From the NCBI GenBank assembly GCA_013151445.1, contig JAADIG010000137.1, positions 23,815 to 87,814 on the forward strand: a DNA stretch of 64,000 nucleotides. Direction: 5' to 3'. The position numbers were made by a program, and so were the translations under genes. This DNA comes from Actinomycetota bacterium. Its GTDB lineage: Bacteria > Actinomycetota > Acidimicrobiia > Spongiisociales > UBA5794. Below the pieces are notes generated by a model, which did no database searches, was not told the DNA's origin, and worked only from the letters and a program-made list of their open reading frames with translations. This document shows positions 53,861 through 61,337 of the stretch, piece by piece (the first letter of the stretch is position 1; every line of letters starts with the position of its first letter).

Positions 53861-54661
53861 ATGAATCAGCGAACCAGACTTCTTGCCACCGTGGCTGCCT
53901 TTGCTTTTGTCGCCGCGGCGTGCTCGGGCAGCGGCGGCGACTTCGTACCGGTAACGGTTGAGTCCACAACGTCAGCAGTGCCCGCGGCGACAACAACCAC
54001 GACGGTCGCCCTCACGACAACAACAGCCGCACCGCCGGCCTCGTCGACGACGACAACCACGGTTGCGCCAACGACCACGACAACCGTGCTCCCGGGCGAT
54101 CCGATGGACTTCGGGCCTTCGGCGGGGGATGTACTTGCGGTCATCGGTGTCGAATCCGACGATGTACTCAACGTCCGGCAGGCACCGGGGATCAACCAGA
54201 ACATTGTCGCAACCGCCCCTCCGCTCTCCCACAACCTCATCGCGGTCGGTAATACCCGGGCACTACCGAACTCCATCTGGATTGAGATCACACTCAACGG
54301 CACACCGGGCTGGGTGTCCTATTCGTTTGTTGGTTATCTCGGTGACACGGACGACGCCACCGCCGAGGTCGTCGCCGATTACGGTTCGATCCCGTCCGGC
54401 GCATCGGTAGATGAAGTTGTCGAGTTCACACTTGCGACGTTCGTCTCGGTCGATCCCCAATCACGGGTGACCCGCCCCGCAGCACCCATCGTGGGTGACC
54501 CGACCGAGGTGACGGTTGATGTTGTCAGCATTGGTGACGACGCAGTCCGCGGGTACCGCCTACACATTTTCGTACAACTCGAGGCCGGGGTGTACAGCCT
54601 CATGAGCGTGGAACGCACCTACATCTGTGGCCGCGGTGTCTCGGGCGGTCTCTGTCTGTAA
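53861..54661 (+). CDS. SH3-like domain lipoprotein
   Basis: A 266-residue predicted lipoprotein. The signal peptide ends VAAACSGSGG, followed by a ~50-residue Thr/Ala/Pro linker. An SH3b-like domain follows (LAVIGVESDDVLNVRQAPGINQ then NSIWIEITLNGTPGWVSYSFV), a fold that often binds cell-wall peptides. The rest resembles a second beta domain without recognised motif. ATG at 53861 places the signal peptide first. Function unknown; probably cell-surface. Confidence 0.75.
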   Translation: MNQRTRLLATVAAFAFVAAACSGSGGDFVPVTVESTTSAVPAATTTTTVALTTTTAAPPASSTTTTTVAPTTTTTVLPGDPMDFGPSAGDVLAVIGVESDDVLNVRQAPGINQNIVATAPPLSHNLIAVGNTRALPNSIWIEITLNGTPGWVSYSFVGYLGDTDDATAEVVADYGSIPSGASVDEVVEFTLATFVSVDPQSRVTRPAAPIVGDPTEVTVDVVSIGDDAVRGYRLHIFVQLEAGVYSLMSVERTYICGRGVSGGLCL

Positions 54662-54695
54662 CCGTCGGCGGAGTGGGGGCCCGTGTTCGGTGGGG

Positions 54696-55094
54696 CTAGG
54701 TGTCCTGTTTGATCAGGACGGTTCCGGTGAATGCGCCGATGAGCCTGTCGCCAGCGGTGATGTCGCTGCGGTAGGTAGCGAGTGAGCGACCCCGACGAAG
54801 CTCGGTGCATCGGGCTGTGATTGTGTCGCCCGCGGTGGCGGACCCTGAATACACCATGTGGACGTCGATCGCAACGGCTTGCGGTCCCGCAACGTTGCTA
54901 GCAATCGCAAAGGCGATGTCGGCGAGGCCGTAACTCACGGCCCCGTGAAGGGTGCCGTGGACATTGCAGTGCGCGTCGGTCACGGTGAGCTCGATGACGA
55001 TCACGCCGTCAGTGTCCGAGACGAATCGCGCACCGAGGTTCTGGGCGTAGGTGTCGCCATTGAATAGTGTCGCGGCTCTGGAGGTCATGTCCAT
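54696..55094 (-). CDS. PaaI-like hot-dog thioesterase
   Basis: A 132-residue hot-dog-fold protein. NVHGTLHGAVSYGLADIAFAIASN is the thioesterase core with the catalytic acidic residue in the following helix, and GDTITARCTELRRGRSLATYRSDI fits the PaaI family. E. coli PaaI hydrolyses stalled hydroxyphenylacetyl-CoA esters and is part of phenylacetate catabolism, so its presence near paaGHJN may be meaningful, but such thioesterases are common. ATG at 55094 is chosen since the longer frame runs into a palindrome. Confidence 0.78.
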   Translation of the reverse strand: MDMTSRAATLFNGDTYAQNLGARFVSDTDGVIVIELTVTDAHCNVHGTLHGAVSYGLADIAFAIASNVAGPQAVAIDVHMVYSGSATAGDTITARCTELRRGRSLATYRSDITAGDRLIGAFTGTVLIKQDT

Positions 55095-55129
55095 CGGTGC
55101 ACTGTACCAACCCCACCCCGCTGATCTCC

Positions 55130-55181
55130 GGGTTCTAGCGTAACTGGGGGCCATATATGGCCCCCAGTTACGCTAGAACCC
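55130..55181. repeat. Perfect 52-bp palindrome
   Basis: Bases 55130-55181 form a perfect palindrome with 26-base arms and no loop, centred on ATATAT. The arm begins GGGTTCTAGCGTAAC and resembles the 36305-36360 arm (14 of 20 positions). It sits between two minus-strand genes, upstream of the thioesterase. Confidence 0.85.
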
Positions 55182-55184
55182 AAA

Positions 55185-55215
55185 GGGAGGGTGCCCTGTG
55201 GTTGGGCACCCTCCC
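55185..55215 (-). terminator. Hairpin at the end of the secreted-protein operon
   Basis: GGGAGGGTGCCC (55185-55196) and its complement (55204-55215) form a perfect 12-base stem with a 7-base loop. On the minus strand a short TTT follows. It lies 26 bases past the stop of the coiled-coil gene. Confidence 0.75.
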
Positions 55216-55241
55216 TCTGCTCGTGGTGGACCGAAGGTGCG

Positions 55242-56024
55242 TTACCCGTCCGTGGTAACGGTGTCGGTCACGGCTGTGTCGATGGCACCATCGGGTGCTG
55301 CATCGCGCAGTGCCTGGATGGCAGCCCTGGCGTTCTCACGGGCAGCCTTGAGCTGGGCGTGTGACGCCCGCAGTGCCTTGCGGTTCGCTTCGAGTGTCGC
55401 TTCAGCCGGGTCGGGCCAGTCTGCGGCATCGAGACCGATCACGTTGCCGGCTACTGGTGCCGCAAGTCGGGCACCCTCGGCCAGGTTTGCTTCGGCTTCG
55501 TTCAGCAAGCGGGCCGCCTCGGCGACGTCCCACCCTGCCTCTTCGGCTCGGGCGATCTTCTCACCAATCTTGGCAAGACCCGCTTCGAACCTCGGCACGT
55601 TGGCACCGATCTTGTCGCTGATCGCAACCATGTGGGTCTTTGGTGCGATCACCAGATACACCCGATAGTCGGTGGCGATAAGCGGTACGAGCTCACGGAG
55701 CTGTTCGTACGTTGTTGCGGCCTCGATCTCCTGACCCAACATCGTCAGCCCACGGGCGGCGTCGACGTAGTCGGCGAAGAGCTTGTCCTTATGACCCAAG
55801 GTCATCGTCTCGGATTGCGAGACCTTCTCGGTCAGGCGATCAAGCGTCGCAAGACGCCGGTCGATCGCTTCTGCGGCCCGTTCCTTGATGCTTTCGATCG
55901 AGCGGCCGTTGTCGACAACTTGCTCTCGTGGTGTAGCGTCGCGTTCCTGCGCCGTGGCGGCTGCGGGGAGTGCGACCACGACGGCGAACGCCGCGATGAC
56001 CGCAATAAGTCGTTTCTTCTTCAT
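55242..56024 (-). CDS. Secreted alpha-helical protein of unknown function
   Basis: A 260-residue exported protein with a signal peptide (KKKRLIAVIAAFAVVVALPAAATA, cleavage near AQE). The mature part is almost entirely alpha-helical with charged heptads (AAEAIDRRLATLDRLTEKVSQ, AGLAKIGEKIARAEEAGWDVAEA, AHLQLKAAREN-like end) and lacks cysteines and enzyme motifs. I do not recognise a family. The ATG overlaps the stop of the upstream lipoprotein gene (ATGA), so the two exported proteins are made together and may interact. Confidence 0.7.
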   Translation of the reverse strand: MKKKRLIAVIAAFAVVVALPAAATAQERDATPREQVVDNGRSIESIKERAAEAIDRRLATLDRLTEKVSQSETMTLGHKDKLFADYVDAARGLTMLGQEIEAATTYEQLRELVPLIATDYRVYLVIAPKTHMVAISDKIGANVPRFEAGLAKIGEKIARAEEAGWDVAEAARLLNEAEANLAEGARLAAPVAGNVIGLDAADWPDPAEATLEANRKALRASHAQLKAARENARAAIQALRDAAPDGAIDTAVTDTVTTDG

Positions 56025-56443
56025 GGGATGATGACTCCTTCGTCCTGATTCAGTGAAATGTCCAGATCGCTAAAGATGTCGTCGAGGTCGCTGAACAGGT
56101 CATCCAGATCGCCAACAACGTCATCCAGGTCGTCAAGATCGACGGTGACTGGTGCTGTTGTTGTCGTGGTTGACGCCCCTGCGGTTGCCGGTGCGGAAGT
56201 AGTTGTCGTCGTTGTCGACGACGTCGTGGCTTCCGATCCAGCGTCCTGGGTGGCGTCTAGTGGCTGATCCGTTTCAGCAGACTGGGTTGTCCCAGCAGAC
56301 TCGTTCGACGTCTGCGATACCTCGCTCGTCGACGCCTGTGGCGCCCCCGTGGTCGTGGTATCTGCGAGCTCTGGTTGGGATGGCGTACAAGCCGCCAGCC
56401 CAACAACAAGTGCTGCAATTGCAATCGTGCCTCTTCGGTGCAT
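56021..56443 (-). CDS. Thr-rich, Asp-repeat lipoprotein
   Basis: A 140-residue predicted lipoprotein. The signal peptide ends VVGLAAC; the middle is a Thr/Ser/Ala linker of low complexity, and the last 45 residues contain repeated acidic units (VDLDDLDDVVGDLDDLFSDL and following FSDLD) that look like a helical acidic or calcium-binding segment. No known domain is recognised. It precedes and overlaps the secreted helical protein. Confidence 0.65.
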   Translation of the reverse strand: MHRRGTIAIAALVVGLAACTPSQPELADTTTTGAPQASTSEVSQTSNESAGTTQSAETDQPLDATQDAGSEATTSSTTTTTTSAPATAGASTTTTTAPVTVDLDDLDDVVGDLDDLFSDLDDIFSDLDISLNQDEGVIIP

Positions 56444-56475
56444 CGTTTTGATCCTTGTCTCGATACACCAATAGA

Positions 56476-56504
56476 TTCGGACTCACTTGTTAGGTGAGTC
56501 CGAA
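56476..56504 (-). terminator. Hairpin between bioY and the lipoprotein operon
   Basis: TTCGGACTCAC (56476-56486) and its complement (56494-56504) form an 11-base stem with a 7-base loop, located after the bioY stop on the minus strand; only a weak T-run follows. Confidence 0.65.
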
Positions 56505-56530
56505 GCAAATTGTGAGAATTGTGTGAAGAT

Positions 56531-57118
56531 CTACCTGCGGGTGCGATCCACGAGACGCCACGCCATCGGCAGGAGGCTGCCCGCAATCGCCACCTTCACG
56601 AGATCTCCTGCAATAAAGGGATACGCCCCGAGCTCTGCGGCCCGGTTCCAGTTTGCACCGATGACGTTGGCGAGCCAGGGGACACCGAAGAGGTAGATCG
56701 TCACCGATCCGAGCAGGAATGCTCCCAGTGCGGTGCTTACCGAGCGGTCCTGGTCGCGTTCGGCGAGACGCCCGACCAGCCATGCGGCGACCACGAAACC
56801 AACGAGGTATCCGGCCGTCGACCCGGTGGCGACGGTCCATCCTCCCTTGGCGTCGGCGAAGAACGGGAGACCGACGGCGCCCATGACGACATACAAGGCC
56901 TGGCTTGCTGCCCCGGCGTTCGCCCCGAGCACACCACCCGCAAGAAGAACCGCGAGGGTCTGTCCGGTGATGGGAACGGGGGTGAACCCAAGGGGAATGA
57001 CGAATTGCGCCATAGCGGCAGTGAACAGGGCAAATCCGAAAACGAGTGCAGCAGTGATTGCCTTTGAGCGTGGGAACACCACACCGAGAAGGACGTTTGA
57101 GGGGAGAACTGTCTGCAC
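56531..57118 (-). CDS. bioY: Biotin transporter S-component BioY
   Basis: A 195-residue membrane protein with about six helices and the BioY patterns GFTPVPITGQTLAVLLAG and ALYVVMGAVGLPFFADAKGG, followed by TGYLVGF-like and FGVPWLA segments. BioY binds biotin and works alone or with an energy-coupling module (BioMN), neither of which is in the window. GTG at 57118 has AAGGAG 7 bases upstream. Confidence 0.9.
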   Translation of the reverse strand: MQTVLPSNVLLGVVFPRSKAITAALVFGFALFTAAMAQFVIPLGFTPVPITGQTLAVLLAGGVLGANAGAASQALYVVMGAVGLPFFADAKGGWTVATGSTAGYLVGFVVAAWLVGRLAERDQDRSVSTALGAFLLGSVTIYLFGVPWLANVIGANWNRAAELGAYPFIAGDLVKVAIAGSLLPMAWRLVDRTRR

Positions 57119-57271
57119 GGAATCGCTCCTTGTTGTCTGTGTTGCGCCAGCCTACCTGGCACCCACCGCGAGTGGGTCCGCCGGTTGGGTGCGTCGGAAA
57201 CCGTTGCGGGTTAGACGCATCGGTAACCCGGTTCCGTTACTCACGGAGTCACATGCCGCGAGAGTGCGCCG

Positions 57272-58096
57272 CTATCGGACCATGAAAGCGGTGTTCATCA
57301 CGTTTGTATCAAACGCTCCCGGTGCCGAACCGTCACGGGCATAGCGATACAGCGCCGTTTGGAACACTACGGCGAGCGCACTCATGACGACGGCCACGAG
57401 CGCCAGCCACACGATGCCGAGGGTGACGAAGACCGCGATCGTGATGCCGCTGCCGGTGAATATGCCGAGGGCGATGAGAGCGAATCCGGGGATGGAGGCA
57501 ATAAAACCGAGGATCCCGAACCCGATCTGGGCGCTGAGGTTTTCACCCCAGGTTCGTTTGAACAGCGACGCTGATTCGGTGAGCGCATCCTTGACGCTGT
57601 ATCCCTCAAGGACGAGGAGCGGCAGCACCAGGTAGGTGACAACGGTCCAGGCCATGCCGATGAACCCGATAACGAGCCGCCCGAGCGTCCCGGCACGTTG
57701 CTCGAGGGAGCGCAGGATGATCGACACGGTTGCCGACACGACTGCCCATTGGAAGATGAGGCCGATGGATCCGCGGGCACCGGCAAGAGCGGACTTGATC
57801 GTCGGGTCACCGCCTTCGAGCCTTTCGTTGGCGGCAAATACCAGGGCCGCGTTGAAGAACACGGTGATGAACGCGAGCACGACGTACAGGACGAACAGGA
57901 TGACGTAGGTCGCAGCCCCGACGTTGTCGGTCTCGGTGCTGATGGCGCCGGATGTGTACAGCGGGATGATGAACGTCGCGATCGTGAGCAACGATGCAAC
58001 GGCGGAAATGACCGGCAGAACCAAGAGTTCTTTGTCAGCCTTGAGCACCGACCATGAGGTTTTCGCTAGTTCAATGGAATTGGCTATTCGTGACAT
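57272..58096 (-). CDS. Multi-pass membrane protein (DUF6159-like)
   Basis: A 274-residue protein with about six membrane helices (VLPVISAVASLLTIATFIIP, ATYVILFVLYVVLAFITVFF, WTVVTYLVLPLLVLEGYSVK, IGFGILGFIASIPGFALIALG and others). A conserved-type segment is EGYSVKDALTESASLFKRTWGENL, similar to DUF6159 proteins of unknown role. ATG at 58096 begins SRIANSIELAKTSWSVLKAD; the longer frame is not used. It ends with YRYARDG and is divergent from the Lon/PDZ protease gene. Confidence 0.72.
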   Translation of the reverse strand: MSRIANSIELAKTSWSVLKADKELLVLPVISAVASLLTIATFIIPLYTSGAISTETDNVGAATYVILFVLYVVLAFITVFFNAALVFAANERLEGGDPTIKSALAGARGSIGLIFQWAVVSATVSIILRSLEQRAGTLGRLVIGFIGMAWTVVTYLVLPLLVLEGYSVKDALTESASLFKRTWGENLSAQIGFGILGFIASIPGFALIALGIFTGSGITIAVFVTLGIVWLALVAVVMSALAVVFQTALYRYARDGSAPGAFDTNVMNTAFMVR

Positions 58097-58246
58097 GGGT
58101 TGAGTGTACGTGATGAATGTGACATCCCGAAGCTCTGCGACGTACTCGACACGGCGTGTCGTCATGTGGGGGTCCCGTGCGCCCCGGGGCGAACAACGCC
58201 GTCTATGTGCCCGGTACGCGAAATTTCTCTGTAGCATGGCGCCCTT

Positions 58247-59362
58247 ATGACCGCACCACCAGAGCTTCAAGATCCCCGCTGGCAAGACGTTCCCTCCCAT
58301 CTGCGACCCTCCCGCAAGATTCCGGTCTGGCCGTTCATTGTGGGCATTTTCTTGCTCCTCATCGGCGGCGGTTTCTACGTCGCAGCCCAGACACCCGTCG
58401 AGTTCTATGCGTTGTCGCCGGGTCCGGTGAACGACGTCGGCGACTACATCGAGGTCATTGACGACACAGGGCCGTCGGCGGGGCAGCTGTACTTCCTCAC
58501 CGTCTCGTTGCGTGAGATCAGCTTGCTTGAGTATTGGGGCGCAAAGCTTGATCCGAAGGTTGATCTGAGCCCGCGGGAGAATATCCGTCCGACGGGTGTG
58601 AGCCCGGAGAGTTTGCGCCAGCAGAATATTGACCTCATGGAGCAGTCCAAACAGGCCGCCATCTACGTCGCCCTCACCCGTCTCGGATATGAGGTCACGT
58701 TCGAGGGTGAGGGTTCGCTCATTGCTGATGTGATCCAGGGATCCGCCGCCGACGGTGTCATCCAACGAGGCGACGTGATCGTCGCAGTCAATGGCAATCC
58801 GGTTGAGTTCTCGACCGACGCCGTGGAGTACATCGGTGGCAACGCACCGGGGGATGTCATCAACTTGGAGCTTCTCCGTGGTGCTGACGGTCCCAACCCG
58901 GAACGTGTGAACCTCGATATCACGCTCGGCCCGTACCGTGCGGAGGACGCCGACGGCAATCTTATCGAAGATAACGAACGTGGCATGGTCGGCGTGTTGC
59001 TCTCGAACTACAACCCCTCGATCGTGTTCCCAATTGATATCAACATTGATTCACAGAACATTGGCGGTCCTTCGGCTGGCATGATGTTCACCCTTGAGAT
59101 CATGGACCGTCTGCTTCCCGAAGACCTCACCGCGGGTAAGTCGATTGCGGGCACCGGCACGATCGATCAGGACGGCAACGTCGGTGCGATCGGCGGCATT
59201 CGTCAAAAGGTGTTCGGGGCGATCGCCGCGGGTGCCGAGATAGTGCTTGTACCGGCTGATAACTATGACGATGCGGTGGCCGCAGCGGGCGACGACATTA
59301 TTGTCGTGAGGATCGAAACGATCGACGATGCGATCAATTATTTGGAGAGTCTCGCTAGTTGA
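58247..59362 (+). CDS. Membrane-anchored PDZ / Lon-type serine protease (YlbL-like)
   Basis: A 371-residue protein with one N-terminal membrane helix (VWPFIVGIFLLLIGGGFYV), a PDZ domain (GSAADGVIQRGDVIVAVNGN) and a C-terminal Lon protease domain: the catalytic serine is in NIGGPSAGMMF and the lysine in GGIRQKVFGA. It would cleave membrane-associated substrates, as proposed for Bacillus YlbL. TAGCAT lies 9 bases before the ATG with no clear ribosome binding site. The divIVA gene follows after 42 bases. Confidence 0.92.
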   Translation: MTAPPELQDPRWQDVPSHLRPSRKIPVWPFIVGIFLLLIGGGFYVAAQTPVEFYALSPGPVNDVGDYIEVIDDTGPSAGQLYFLTVSLREISLLEYWGAKLDPKVDLSPRENIRPTGVSPESLRQQNIDLMEQSKQAAIYVALTRLGYEVTFEGEGSLIADVIQGSAADGVIQRGDVIVAVNGNPVEFSTDAVEYIGGNAPGDVINLELLRGADGPNPERVNLDITLGPYRAEDADGNLIEDNERGMVGVLLSNYNPSIVFPIDINIDSQNIGGPSAGMMFTLEIMDRLLPEDLTAGKSIAGTGTIDQDGNVGAIGGIRQKVFGAIAAGAEIVLVPADNYDDAVAAAGDDIIVVRIETIDDAINYLESLAS

Positions 59363-59404
59363 GTACACCAAATCTCGTGGTTTGGCCTGTAGTGTTGGGA
59401 GCCC

Positions 59405-61291
59405 ATGGACACTGCTTCTCCCCCCGATGATTTGAACAAACGGTCCTTCTCGGTTGCCCGAAAAGGGTATGACCGTGACGAAGTCGACCGTTTTCGCAAC
59501 GACGCCGTCCAGATGGTGCGTGCCGCCGAGGCCCAGGTCGCCAAGATGCGTGAAACCCTCGAACAGCTCGGTCTCACCGAGGGTGTCCTCGTACGCGCCG
59601 AGTTGGATGCAATCGGTGCGGAGGTAAAGACGATTCTGCAGGCGGCTCGCGAGGCCGCCGAAAGCATGCGCACCCGGGCGGCCGAAGACGCAGGTCGGTG
59701 GCGCAATGAGGCCGATGCGGAGGCCCGCAAGACCCGAACCGAGGCGACGGAAGCTTCGGAAATGTTGCGGGCGTCGGCGTGGGACTCGGCGAACGAAATG
59801 ATCGCGGCCGCCAAGGAGCAGGCCGAGTCGATGACAAAGTCCGTACAGGAGGACACTCTGTTCCTGCGAGCGGAGGCCGAACGCGAGGCTGTCCGGCTTA
59901 CTGGCGATGCCCGCCAGGACAGCGAGAATCTGGTCCGTGAGGCGAAACGAGACGCCGAGTTGCTGCTCACGGCAGCCCGCGAGGAGAGCGAGCAGCTTCT
60001 TGTTGACGCCCACCAGGCTGCCGAGTCGGCACAGCAGCGTGCTCGTGCCCTCGAGGAGCGTCGTGCCGAGCTCATGGCCGAACTTGAGATGGCACGCCAC
60101 TCGATCGGCGAGATCTCTTCGGCCGCACAGCTTCCTGCTGAACCCTCCCCACCTCCTTCTCAGCCTGAGTTCGCTCGCAGCCCCGAACCGGGCGGTTGGG
60201 CGCAGAACGACGGCACGGTGCGGGTGATCGATGTGAACCGTGGCGCTCCGTTGTCGAGCGACCCGGTCGATGCGCTCGCAATGGCCGATGAGGTTGCTGC
60301 TTTGCGTCAGACACGCAGACCCGGTGAGGTGTTTGACGGTGGTGATGTTGCCGAAGAGCGTGTGTCCGGAGAACGTGTATCCCCGGCCGAGGTTGTGTCC
60401 GGTGCGCCGGAACCTGCGGAGCCGGTGTCGCGGCCGGACACCGCTGGTGAAACCGACGCTGATGATGATGCCGGGGGCAACGACGTTCCCCCCGCCGACA
60501 CGCCACCCGAAGCACAACCGGAACCGGAATCGGCACCAGCACCAGAGCCGACACCAGCACCAGAGCCGACACCAGCACCGGAGCCGGCACCAGCACCGGA
60601 GCCGGAACCCGTCGGTCGGGACACCACAAGACTCGATGCCCTGTTTGCCTCGTTGCGCGACACTCCGAGCGCGGCGCAGAGTGCACCCGAACCCGAACCC
60701 GTCCCCGATCCACAGCCAGCACCCGAAACCACGCCGACGGCGCGAGTCGAGTCCGAGCCGCTTCCAGAACCTGCACCCGTTCCAGACGAGGTGGCCGAAT
60801 CTCCCGACCCCGTCGTTGAGGAGTTCGAGGAAGAGCGCGATCGGCTGTTGCTCCCGCTTGAGAACCGCACCCTACGCATCGTCAAGCGCCACATCGTTGA
60901 GGTGCAAAACCATGCCCTCGAGGCACTACGCACCTCGGACCAGCAGTGGCGGCCAACCCGCAAGGACCTCGACAAGGCGTTCACCACTGACATTGATCAG
61001 CTCGTCAGCGAGGCCTTCCTCGCTGGCTACTCGGCAGAGGCGCAACGTCGTGGTGTGGCCGCACCGCAGCCCCCAGGAAAGGTCAAGGCGGGGGCTGGCA
61101 AGGGGTTCACAAACGAACTCATTGCCGCCATCGATGAGGCGCTGGAGCAGGCAGTTTCGTCGGGTGCCGGGGCTCGTCAGGTCGCCAGCGCTGCGAGCAA
61201 AGTGTTTCGTGCGTGGCGTACAGACGAAGCGGAACGCAAACTGCGCGCCGCGGCGAGATCGGCCTATGCGGCGGGCATTGATGCGTTGTGA
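59405..61291 (+). CDS. DivIVA-domain coiled-coil protein with Pro/Glu-rich linker
   Basis: A 628-residue DivIVA-type protein. The N-terminal lipid-binding segment is SFSVARKGYDRDEVDRFRND, followed by ~200 residues of coiled coil (e.g. AEAQVAKMRETLEQLGLTEG, EERRAELMAELEMARHSIGE). Residues ~240-450 are disordered and Pro/Glu-rich with an exact 18-base repeat. The last ~160 residues (FEEERDRLLLPLENRTLRIV and on) form a conserved helical domain not found in mycobacterial Wag31, which is ~260 residues. It probably marks poles or septa and organises growth; exact role unknown. Confidence 0.85.
   Translation: MDTASPPDDLNKRSFSVARKGYDRDEVDRFRNDAVQMVRAAEAQVAKMRETLEQLGLTEGVLVRAELDAIGAEVKTILQAAREAAESMRTRAAEDAGRWRNEADAEARKTRTEATEASEMLRASAWDSANEMIAAAKEQAESMTKSVQEDTLFLRAEAEREAVRLTGDARQDSENLVREAKRDAELLLTAAREESEQLLVDAHQAAESAQQRARALEERRAELMAELEMARHSIGEISSAAQLPAEPSPPPSQPEFARSPEPGGWAQNDGTVRVIDVNRGAPLSSDPVDALAMADEVAALRQTRRPGEVFDGGDVAEERVSGERVSPAEVVSGAPEPAEPVSRPDTAGETDADDDAGGNDVPPADTPPEAQPEPESAPAPEPTPAPEPTPAPEPAPAPEPEPVGRDTTRLDALFASLRDTPSAAQSAPEPEPVPDPQPAPETTPTARVESEPLPEPAPVPDEVAESPDPVVEEFEEERDRLLLPLENRTLRIVKRHIVEVQNHALEALRTSDQQWRPTRKDLDKAFTTDIDQLVSEAFLAGYSAEAQRRGVAAPQPPGKVKAGAGKGFTNELIAAIDEALEQAVSSGAGARQVASAASKVFRAWRTDEAERKLRAAARSAYAAGIDAL
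60533..60604 (+). repeat. Four 18-bp tandem repeats coding for APAPEP/TPAPEP
   Basis: Units starting at 60533, 60551, 60569 and 60587 are near-identical (GCACCAGCACCAGAGCCG and variants) and encode alternating Pro-Ala/Thr-Glu residues in the DivIVA linker. Copy number is likely to vary between strains. Confidence 0.9.
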
Positions 61292-61325
61292 CAAACGCCG
61301 CGGCCCGTAGAGCGTAAGAGTTGAA

Positions 61326-61337
61326 TAGAATCACCGT
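61326..61337 (+). promoter_or_regulatory. -10 box of the UPF0182 gene
   Basis: TAGAAT (61326-61331) lies 6 bases before the GTG at 61338 with no ribosome binding site, matching the leaderless pattern seen at the TetR, HD-domain, purN and menC genes. Confidence 0.55.

Noticed and set aside
53861-54661. Part of the Liv transporter
   Set aside because: It has an SH3-like domain and is separated from livG by a palindromic element, so it is treated as an independent gene.
59051-60517. 488-residue open frame on the minus strand
   Set aside because: It lies antisense to the PDZ/Lon and DivIVA genes, which have clear domains. Its Arg/Gly/His-rich composition is that of a shadow frame in GC-rich coding DNA.
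60533-60604. Possible CRISPR-like repeats
   Set aside because: The 18-bp units are directly adjacent without spacers and encode an in-frame Pro/Glu linker.
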